A stretch of 11,572 nt of DNA from an uncultured Selenomonadales bacterium. Lineage in GTDB: Bacteria > Bacillota > Negativicutes > Selenomonadales > Selenomonadaceae. Both the position numbers and the translations under genes were made by a program. Shown here piece by piece: positions 7,170-11,572 of this stretch (its first letter is position 1; every line of letters begins with the position of its first letter). The stretch covers positions 1-11,572 of the forward strand of contig CAMNPA010000013.1 in NCBI GenBank assembly GCA_946547205.1. The letters run 5' to 3'. The notes beneath the pieces are model-generated. The model worked only from the letters and a program-made list of their open reading frames with translations. It did not search any database and was not told where the DNA came from.

Positions 7170-7306
7170 AAAAATTCCTCCTTAAACATTAAATATTCTA
7201 TCGGCTTATCGAAAATCTCCGTGAGCTTGGCAATTTCGTCTGCCGTGAAATTTCTTTCGCCGCTCGTTTGCCGGCGTTTCTTCCGTAAAACTACAGCCGC
7301 CGTCGG
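7166..7306 (-). pseudogene. Truncated HTH-like tail upstream of the glutaredoxin gene
   Basis: The minus frame is open from after a TGA at 7307-7309 to a TGA at 7166-7168. Its last 25-30 residues (SGERNFTADEIAKLTEI, then FDKPIEYLMFKEEFL) resemble the end of XRE/Cro-type repressor-like HTH domains, where a 'F-[TS]-x-[DE]-E-[IM]-x-x-[IL]...[IF]-[DGN]-x-[PS]-[IL]-[ED]-Y-L-[FML]-F' segment closes the domain. No usable start codon lies in this frame, so the gene is truncated or frameshifted. The stop overlaps the glutaredoxin ATG as ATGA and the frame contains that gene's ribosome site. This is read by eye; the family call is tentative. Confidence 0.4.
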
Positions 7307-7421
7307 TCAAGTTGTAGCCGCTTGGAGACTTGGTTTTGAGTGTCGCGATTAAGTTGACAAGCAAGGCGCAAGCGTTGTAGAATTTTTCGGAAAAGCTTTG
7401 CGCTTTGCTTTTGATTGTTTG
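7209..7421 (-). pseudogene. Possible nuclease/DNA-binding gene fragment (GIY-YIG-tail-like)
   Basis: A minus-strand frame open for 71 codons reads, in its middle, FYNACALLVNLIATLKTK followed by SPSGYNLTDGGCSFTEET. The segment '[ST]-x-P-x-G-Y-N-L-T-x-G-G' resembles the junction just after the nuclease domain in GIY-YIG homing-type proteins. Codon choices are host-like. It overlaps the HTH-like tail in another frame at 7209-7306, and a single frameshift near 7265 would join the two into one reading frame (...FTEET...ERNFTADEI...). So this may be one decayed gene or two. There is no good start or ribosome site. Could equally be chance; I rank it as a weak candidate. Confidence 0.3.
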
Positions 7422-7567
7422 TTACGAAACCAATCTTAGCACGCAGAGCTTTTTCCGTCAACGGAAAGCATAAACTCGGCTTCGCGAAAAAAATTTTTAT
7501 CGTGACGCCGCGCGAACTGTCGGATATTTTGGAGAGCGACGAGGATTATTGCAATGTTGATTCGTGA
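7415..7567 (+). other. 50-codon ORF, probably a remnant
   Basis: A plus-strand frame opened by a TTG at 7415 runs to a TGA at 7565-7567. Its C-terminal half (KIFIVTPRELSDILES, then DEDYCNVDS) has host-like codons and looks like the acidic end of a real protein, but there is no ribosome site before the TTG and no recognisable domain. It overlaps the start of the broken acetyltransferase gene by 14 bases. It is most simply a 3' remnant of a gene whose front is lost. No function can be given. Confidence 0.25.
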
Positions 7568-8027
7568 AATGACCGTCGGAATACGGCGAGCTGGAAAATT
7601 TTTTGTACGAGGCGATTTACATTCCCGAAGGCGTTCAGAAACCGCCGCGAGAAATTTTGACGCGTCCCGAATTGAAAATTTACGTTGACGACTTCGGAGC
7701 GCGAGCCGGCGATTGTTGCGTTGTCGCTGAAGTTGACGGAGAAATTATCGGAGCATGTTGGGCGCGAATCATGAACGACTACGGGCACCTTGACGATGAA
7801 ACGCCGTCTCTTGCTCTGTCCGTCAAGAAAATTTTCGGCGTCAAGGCATTGCTACGGCTCTGCTTGAGAAAATTTCTGCGCGGCTTGCCGAAAAAAATTT
7901 CCGTCGAATGTCGTTGTCGGTGCAGAAAGAAAATCACGCGGCGATTGAACTTTATCGGAAGACAAAATTTGAAGTCGTCTTTGAACGCGGCGAAGAACTG
8001 TTGATGACGAAAACTTTGCTTGCATAA
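7554..8027 (+). pseudogene. GNAT-family acetyltransferase, broken by two frameshifts
   Basis: Three plus-strand frame segments join into one GNAT protein. An ATG at 7554, with GAGG at 7541-7544, starts MLIREMTVG. Near 7580 the frame shifts (one base too many or two missing) to YGELENFLYEAIYIPEG..., which runs through VVAEVDGEIIGACWARI, MNDYGHLDDETPSLALSV. At about 7845 one base is missing (a G would restore the acetyl-CoA-binding GVKGIATAL loop), and the frame returns to ATALLEKISARLAEKNF, LSVQKENHAAIELYRKTKFEVVFERG and the stop at 8025-8027. The intact family acetylates amines or N-termini using acetyl-CoA. As written the gene cannot make the full protein. Sequencing or assembly error is an alternative, though two errors in one gene beside other remnants favour real decay. 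Confidence 0.82.
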
Positions 8028-8035
8028 AAAAAATT

Positions 8036-8067
8036 TCCTGCAGTCGAAACTCTGCAGGATTTTTTTT
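8036..8067. terminator. Two-way terminator between the GNAT remnant and ftsW
   Basis: TCCTGCAG (8036-8043) pairs perfectly with CTGCAGGA (8052-8059) around an eight-base loop. Eight T residues (8060-8067) follow on the plus strand; on the minus strand the hairpin is followed by AAATTTTTTTT. It serves both converging genes. Its plus-strand T-tract overlaps the ftsW stop codon at 8066-8068. Confidence 0.9.
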
Positions 8068-9205
8068 AGCCGCCTTTCTTATCGCCTTGTTTGCCGACGT
8101 TGACGAGAATTCCAATCGCCGCCATGGTGATGATTAGTGACGTGCCGCCGTAGCTGATGAAAGGTAACGGGACGCCGACGACCGGTGTCATGCCGCCGAC
8201 CATGAGCATATTCGCTATTGCCTGTCCGACGACGAGAAGCATTATTCCCATTGCGAGAATTTGTCCGTATTCGTCGCGAGCTTTGTTGGCAATTCGTGCC
8301 GCATACACCGCGAACGCCGCGAACAGTAAAAATACGAATATCGCGCCCAAAAAGCCGTTCTCTTGGCAGAAAATCGCGAAGGCAAAATCCGTGTGCGCCT
8401 CCGGCAGATAATCGTATTTGCTCACGCCGACGCCGAGACCCATGCCCGTTAATTCGCCCGAACCGATTGCCGAGAGTGATTGCACAGTTTGATAGCCGTA
8501 ATTTTGCGCGTCCGACCAAGGATCGTAAGTTATCTTCAGTCGTTCCAATCGATAAGGCTCGCGGAAAATCATTATCGCCGCTCCGATTAAGCCCGTGAAT
8601 AAAAGTTGCAAGACGCGCTGTTTTCTCAAACCGGAAACGATTAACATTACAAGCGGTATGCCTAAAATTATCGTCGCCGTGCCCAAATCCGGCTCAAGTT
8701 CCGTCAAGCCCGCGATTAAGCCGATGATTATCATTTGAATTGTGATGATTTCCAATTCTTGTCCGAGTCGAACTTTCATTGAAATATATGACGCCGCGAT
8801 CATGATTGCCACGAGCTTTGCAAGTTCCGCCGGTTGAAATTGGAAGACGACTAACGGCAACCATCGTCGCGCACCATTGACGACAGGTCCGACAATCAGC
8901 ACGGCGATAAGCGCGGCTATCGTGACGAATAAAATTCCGACAATCCATCTGCGCCAAACGTGATAATCGAAATAGAAACATACGCCGAACGCCATCAGCC
9001 CGACGAAAACATTGATGACGTGTCGTTTCAAGAAAAAGTAAGGCGTATCGAATTCCGCTTCCGCAAAAATGAAACTTGAGCTGAAGACGTTGATTGTGCC
9101 GAGAATCAACAGCACGACCATTATCGCGATAATCGCTTCCATGTCGCTTGTCCAAAATCGTTTCTTGTCGTTTTGACCGAGTTCTTTCTTGCGAACTTCA
9201 GCCAT
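8066..9205 (-). CDS. ftsW: Peptidoglycan glycosyltransferase FtsW (SEDS family)
   Basis: A 379-residue multi-pass membrane protein with about ten hydrophobic segments starting near residue 22. SEDS proteins polymerise lipid II into glycan strands; FtsW does so at the division septum with a partner class b PBP. Family landmarks are present: NGARRW (110-115), QPAELAKL (124-131), EPDLGTA (171-177), LPEAHTDF with the expected catalytic Asp273 (267-274), and PVVGVPLPFISYGGTS (341-356). The last motif and overall form favour FtsW/SpoVE over RodA. The ATG (9203-9205) has GAAGGAG at 9214-9220. The gene lies 79 bases after a DUF4422 gene on the same strand, with an unusual tandem repeat between. A spore-cortex SpoVE role is possible if the organism sporulates; sequence alone cannot settle that. 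Confidence 0.92.
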   Translation of the reverse strand: MAEVRKKELGQNDKKRFWTSDMEAIIAIMVVLLILGTINVFSSSFIFAEAEFDTPYFFLKRHVINVFVGLMAFGVCFYFDYHVWRRWIVGILFVTIAALIAVLIVGPVVNGARRWLPLVVFQFQPAELAKLVAIMIAASYISMKVRLGQELEIITIQMIIIGLIAGLTELEPDLGTATIILGIPLVMLIVSGLRKQRVLQLLFTGLIGAAIMIFREPYRLERLKITYDPWSDAQNYGYQTVQSLSAIGSGELTGMGLGVGVSKYDYLPEAHTDFAFAIFCQENGFLGAIFVFLLFAAFAVYAARIANKARDEYGQILAMGIMLLVVGQAIANMLMVGGMTPVVGVPLPFISYGGTSLIITMAAIGILVNVGKQGDKKGG

Positions 9206-9224
9206 TGAATCATCTCCTTCAATC

Positions 9225-9281
9225 AGTTTGGATTGTTGAGTTGTTGATTAACTCCTAACTCCTAACTCCTAACTCCAAACT
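9225..9281 (-). repeat. Four-copy heptamer repeat inside an inverted repeat, ftsW leader
   Basis: TAACTCC is repeated four times head to tail at 9249-9276 (GGAGTTA on the transcribed minus-strand sense). The block is bracketed by AGTTTGGA (9225-9232) and TCCAAACT (9274-9281), an 8-base inverted repeat. Inside, GAGTT (9238-9242) can pair with any of the AACTC copies. In the ftsW mRNA this could fold just upstream of the GAAGGAG at 9214-9220. Copy number may vary by slippage. Confidence 0.8.
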
Positions 9282-9284
9282 AAC

Positions 9285-10829
9285 TTAAACGTTGTGGCGA
9301 AACATTATCGGCAAAGTTTTGATTCGCAGACGATTTTTAATCAGCCACACGCCGAGCAAATGTTCTGCCAAAAAACTCACTGCCCGATAAATGCGCGGGT
9401 CGTCGCTTGCGGCAATGTCCGTCGTCGCCAAAATTTCTTCCGTCGCGTCGATGATGAACGAGAACAGCCATTTGCAATAGGCGTCGAAAATTTTCCGCCG
9501 CGCAACAAAAATTTCGTAGCAGAACGTGCCGAAGCCGTCGTTGATTCTGTCGTAAGCGTCAAGATAATCCGGTTGACGTGCCGCGATAAATTTTCTGACG
9601 GTGGCGATAACGTAATCGGCAAGAGCTCGCGTGCTCAACGTCGCCTTCCAATCGATAAGCGGAATGTAGCCGAATTTGCAATCGTTGACGATAATATCAT
9701 AGTCGCGCAAAATTTCTCGTGCCTCGTCGCCCGTCAAAATTTTTTCAACGTCAAAGGTCGCGGCGTTCGATGTCGTGAAAAATCTGCGGTAGTGCACGAA
9801 GCCGATAAACGCGTGCGAAGTATTTTTCCAAATCCAATAAAGCGCGGTGACTTCGTTGAGATAAAGATTTAGCGTGCTGATGTTGTCGCCGATGTCGTCG
9901 GTCACGTCGCCAAAAGTTTCCGCAGCTTGAGCGTGTCCGGCGTGAATGATTCGATAATCGGCGGGCAATGCGGAAAGTTTGGCGTCCTTGTGCGTGACGA
10001 TGTAAGCTGCGAAATCTGCGCGGACAAATTTTTTCAGCAAGACGACGTTGCCATTGACGGCAGGGAACGCGGAAATTTTTTCAAAGGCGTCGGCGTGAAC
10101 AGTCAAAAAATTTTCCAACGCGGAGCCGTGTCGCACGAAGAGCAAAATATTTTCGCTCAAGTCGTCGAGCTGAATCACAGTGTCAATAAAATTTTCGGGC
10201 GAACGTTCAGCCGTCAACAAGAGCGCGTCAAAAAATCTGAACTTGCAATCGTCGAGCGTGCGATGAATTTTCGAGTAAAAGTTTTCAATCGCAGGGAACG
10301 TCACATTTTCGACGACGCCTTCAAGCCGCAAATTCATATCGGGAAACATTTGATAATCATTCGCCGCAAAGCAGCCGTCAACGTCGAGAGTGCGCGGAAG
10401 ATTGAGCGAATGAATCAGATTGAAAATTTTCACGGCGTTATTGAGCGAGAAGAAACCGTTTGTCGCGTAAATCATCAGCGTCGGCACGGTCACGGCATAA
10501 TCAATCAGCTTGAGCGCGTAGAGTTCACGGAACCGCAATAAAAATTCGTCGCGGCTCGTGAAGACGATATAATCCGCCGAAGTGTTCAGCAGTCCGCGCA
10601 GATTGTCAACGGAAATTTCCGCGCCGTTGATGAAAATTTTAAAGTCGCCGTCGTTGAGCGTGTAACTGTCGGCAAAATGCGTGTTGCCCGGCACGATGAA
10701 TTCGCCGCGTTCAGCCGCACCGTTGAAAGAAATTTTCGCGACAATGTCAACGTCACGACCTTGCGTCTCGTCCAAAAATTTTTTCACGTTGCCGCAAAGA
10801 AGTATTCGCGGAATGTATTTGCTTGCCAA
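9285..10829 (-). CDS. DUF4422 glycosyltransferase-like protein with an unrecognised N-terminal half (514 aa)
   Basis: The C-terminal part (about 272-508) is a DUF4422 domain, found in capsule and exopolysaccharide gene clusters and thought to act as a glycosyltransferase: FAAYIVTHKDAKL, DDIGDNISTLNLYLNEVTAL, YWIWKN (331-336), GFVHYRRFF (343-351), DYDIIVND and a late RIYRAVSFLAEHLLGVWL. Residues 1-270 belong to no family I recognise; they contain strand/helix-rich segments but no signal peptide or membrane span. The start is a TTG (10827-10829) with GAGGCG at 10839-10844; no ATG fits near the promoter. It has a good promoter at 10875-10903 and is followed by ftsW. The single-gene context, outside any visible sugar cluster, leaves the polymer unknown. 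Base content and codons match the neighbours. Confidence 0.82.
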   Translation of the reverse strand: MASKYIPRILLCGNVKKFLDETQGRDVDIVAKISFNGAAERGEFIVPGNTHFADSYTLNDGDFKIFINGAEISVDNLRGLLNTSADYIVFTSRDEFLLRFRELYALKLIDYAVTVPTLMIYATNGFFSLNNAVKIFNLIHSLNLPRTLDVDGCFAANDYQMFPDMNLRLEGVVENVTFPAIENFYSKIHRTLDDCKFRFFDALLLTAERSPENFIDTVIQLDDLSENILLFVRHGSALENFLTVHADAFEKISAFPAVNGNVVLLKKFVRADFAAYIVTHKDAKLSALPADYRIIHAGHAQAAETFGDVTDDIGDNISTLNLYLNEVTALYWIWKNTSHAFIGFVHYRRFFTTSNAATFDVEKILTGDEAREILRDYDIIVNDCKFGYIPLIDWKATLSTRALADYVIATVRKFIAARQPDYLDAYDRINDGFGTFCYEIFVARRKIFDAYCKWLFSFIIDATEEILATTDIAASDDPRIYRAVSFLAEHLLGVWLIKNRLRIKTLPIMFRHNV

Positions 10830-10874
10830 AAAAATTTCGCCTCAATTTGTCGCAGTGTAATAGTTGCTCGAAGT

Positions 10875-10903
10875 AATTTAACCTAAATATTTTTAGCCGT
10901 CAA
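10875..10903 (-). promoter_or_regulatory. Sigma-A-type promoter for the DUF4422 gene
   Basis: On the minus strand, TTGACG (10903-10898) and TAAATT (10880-10875) are 17 bases apart. The -35 matches consensus at five of six positions and the -10 at four. It lies about 45 bases before the TTG start and has the same layout and same -10 as the tRNA-Ser promoter. Confidence 0.6.
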
Positions 10904-10921
10904 TAATTCTTCCATAAATTT

Positions 10922-10955
10922 AAATCGCCGCACGGACAATCCCGCACGACGATTT
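10922..10955 (-). terminator. Long hairpin after tRNA-Ser, possible terminator or processing signal
   Basis: Arms of 14 bases (10922-10935 and 10942-10955) around a six-base loop. In minus-strand RNA all 14 positions pair, three as G-U; in plus-strand RNA those three become A-C mismatches. The stem therefore favours the tRNA-Ser transcript. It lacks a long U-tract (AAATTTATGG follows), so it is not a textbook terminator. Confidence 0.5.
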
Positions 10956-10989
10956 AGCGAACGCCTTTTTGGGCGACAATATTCTTTAG

Positions 10990-11078
10990 TGGCGGAGCAG
11001 AGAGGACTCGAACCTCCGCGCCCTTTCGAGCCTAACGATTTAGCAAACCGTCCCCTTCACCGACTTGGGTACTGCTCC
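10990..11078 (-). tRNA. tRNA-Ser (anticodon GCU)
   Basis: An 89-base tRNA with the CCA end encoded (TGG at 10990-10992 on the plus strand). The acceptor stem is GGAGCAG/CTGCTCC with discriminator G, as usual for serine tRNAs. The anticodon loop TTGCTAA gives GCU, reading AGC and AGU codons. The long variable arm of a class II tRNA is present (a GCTC/GGGC stem with a GAAA loop), and the T-loop is TTCGAGT. The D arm (CCCAAGTCGGTGAAGGGG) is typical. It stands alone, transcribed away from hypC from a strong promoter 20 bases upstream. Confidence 0.96.
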
Positions 11079-11098
11079 TTGTCTTGAAAGACGCGCTC

Positions 11099-11127
11099 AA
11101 TTTACCACAACGCCTTTTGCATGTCAA
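11099..11127 (-). promoter_or_regulatory. Strong sigma-A promoter for tRNA-Ser
   Basis: On the minus strand a perfect TTGACA (11127-11122) is followed after 17 bases by TAAATT (11104-11099). Predicted start is near 11092, giving a leader of about 13 bases before the tRNA. Confidence 0.8.
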
Positions 11128-11137
11128 GAAAATTTTT

Positions 11138-11167
11138 TTGCAGCCGGCAACGATTATCGAGTATAAT
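11138..11167 (+). promoter_or_regulatory. Promoter for hypC with perfect -10
   Basis: A perfect TATAAT (11162-11167) follows a weak -35 TTGCAG (11138-11143) at 18 bases. Predicted start near 11174 would put the first transcribed bases at the ribosome site GAGG (11174-11177), so the leader would be only about a dozen bases. It is divergent from the tRNA-Ser promoter, with the two -35 boxes 10 bases apart. Confidence 0.6.
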
Positions 11168-11185
11168 CCATTCGAGGTGATGAAA

Positions 11186-11425
11186 ATGTGTTTGGCTTTT
11201 CCCGCAAAAGTTTTGCAGATAGACGGCGATTTGGCGACGGTGGAGCGTTCGGGCGTGAAACGTGCGGCAAGTTTAATGCTCGTGCCCGAAGCCAAAGTTG
11301 GCGATTACGTTTTGATTCACGCGGGCTTTGCAATGCAAGTCGTCGATGAACGCGAAGTTCAAATCCGCGACGCACTCGTTGCCGAAATGAACGGTGCACC
11401 ACGAACGATTGAAAGTTTGAATTGA
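11186..11425 (+). CDS. hypC: HypC/HupF-family hydrogenase maturation chaperone
   Basis: A 79-residue protein beginning M-C-L-A-F-P-A-K-V, the HypC signature in which Cys2 (exposed after removal of Met) binds HypD and the Fe(CN)2CO unit during [NiFe]-hydrogenase assembly. KVGDYVLIHAGFAMQ near the middle is the second family motif. Two ATGs compete: 11180 and 11186. The second is chosen because it places cysteine at position 2, as the mechanism needs, and because GAGG (11174-11177) is then eight bases away rather than two. No other hyp or hydrogenase gene is visible here, so this copy stands alone; its partners must lie elsewhere. Confidence 0.93.
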   Translation: MCLAFPAKVLQIDGDLATVERSGVKRAASLMLVPEAKVGDYVLIHAGFAMQVVDEREVQIRDALVAEMNGAPRTIESLN

Positions 11426-11453
11426 ATTCGCCGCGACGAAAATTTTTTGGTTT

Positions 11454-11481
11454 AAAGGATTTATAACCCGCCACGCCGAAT
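11454..11481 (+). promoter_or_regulatory. Sigma-H-type promoter candidate before hpf
   Basis: AAAGGATTT (11454-11462) and GCCGAAT (11475-11481) are separated by 12 bases. This fits every fixed position of the consensus recalled for Bacillus subtilis sigma-H (RnAGGAwWW, 11-12 bases, RnnGAAT). The match rests on memory of that consensus. The site lies about 45 bases before the hpf start, and in B. subtilis the homologous gene (yvyD) is known to be under sigma-H and sigma-B control. Confidence 0.55.
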
Positions 11482-11525
11482 AATCACGCAAACACATTCG
11501 GCAAGAGCGGAAGGAGCTGTTTGTC

Positions 11526-11572
11526 ATGGCAACATTCAACATCAGAGGCAAAAACATCGAAATCAGTCAACC
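11526..11572 (+). CDS. hpf: Ribosome hibernation promoting factor, N-terminal fragment
   Basis: Only the first 15 codons lie in the window. ATG at 11526 has AAGGAG at 11511-11516, nine bases away. The visible MATFNIRGKNIEISQ matches the opening strand of the HPF/RaiA family, which usually reads [MR]-x-F-N-I-R-G-K-N-I-E-[IV]-T. HPF binds the 30S decoding region and, in the long form, dimerises 70S ribosomes into inactive 100S in stationary phase. Whether this is the long or short form cannot be seen. A possible inverted repeat (GCCGAAT 11475-11481, ATTCGGC 11496-11502) lies just upstream, but its first arm is the proposed -10. Confidence 0.75.
   Translation, partial: MATFNIRGKNIEISQ

Noticed and set aside
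7190..7260. A promoter for the glutaredoxin gene
   Set aside because: Only poor -35/-10 pairs were found (e.g. CACGGA-17-TAGAAT), not better than chance.
9249..9276. CRISPR-like repeat
   Set aside because: Units are seven bases with no spacers; this is a simple tandem repeat.
9294..10541. Two plus-strand frames of 192 and 204 codons opposite the DUF4422 gene
   Set aside because: They are rich in Arg, Asn and Val with no motifs or ribosome sites, and the opposite strand carries clear DUF4422 motifs.
11425..11450. A terminator after hypC (TTCG...CGAA then T-tract)
   Set aside because: The stem is only four base pairs; too weak to call, though the T-tract is real.
11475..11502. GCCGAAT/ATTCGGC inverted repeat as an hpf leader hairpin
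   Set aside because: Its first arm is the proposed -10 box, so it would not be wholly in the mRNA if that promoter is used; could still be a protein-binding site.

Overview
The window looks like chromosomal DNA from a low-to-mid-GC member of the Bacillota, most likely a Negativicutes/Selenomonas-type bacterium. That placement is inferred from strong AGGAGG-type ribosome sites, frequent TTG/GTG starts, exported adhesin-E-like protein, paired ArgC/ArgJ, FtsW and a long-form-HPF start; it is not proven. The self-complementary octamer AAAATTTT recurs about twenty times on both sides of genes and inside them, an obvious compositional signature.

Layout, left to right. (1) Positions 1-4979, all plus strand with gaps of 24-42 bases and no visible terminator: the 3' end of a type-B carboxylesterase, an 89-residue unknown protein, a small exported protein, argC, argJ, and a 404-residue GIY-YIG nuclease carrying several DNA-reading modules. 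The nuclease sits where argB often follows argJ. A strong terminator ends this group at about 5030. (2) An exported 418-residue protein of unknown function (5065-6321) has its own promoter overlapping that terminator; a two-way terminator separates it from the next group. (3) Minus strand, 6385-7169: a glutaredoxin-like protein and a glutathione peroxidase, overlapping by ATGA. (4) 7166-8027 is a gene graveyard: a truncated HTH-like tail that overlaps the glutaredoxin start by ATGA, a nuclease-like fragment, a 50-codon ORF, and a GNAT acetyltransferase broken by two frameshifts. (5) Minus strand, 8066-10829: ftsW preceded by a large DUF4422 glycosyltransferase-like gene, with a 4 x 7-bp tandem repeat and nested hairpin in the gap between them. 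(6) A tRNA-Ser(GCU) on the minus strand with a consensus promoter and an RNA hairpin after it, divergent from hypC (plus), then the first codons of the ribosome hibernation factor gene hpf, preceded by a sequence matching the sigma-H promoter consensus.

Functionally, argC and argJ supply two steps of cyclic arginine synthesis (ArgJ recycles the acetyl group). Grx and Gpx form a thiol peroxide-defence pair. FtsW polymerises septal peptidoglycan, DUF4422 protein probably acts in surface polysaccharide synthesis, HypC in [NiFe]-hydrogenase maturation, and HPF in ribosome dimerisation in stationary phase. The items most worth a second look are the modular nuclease next to a compositionally altered argJ 3' end, the sigma-H-like site before hpf, and the repeat/hairpin leader of ftsW.
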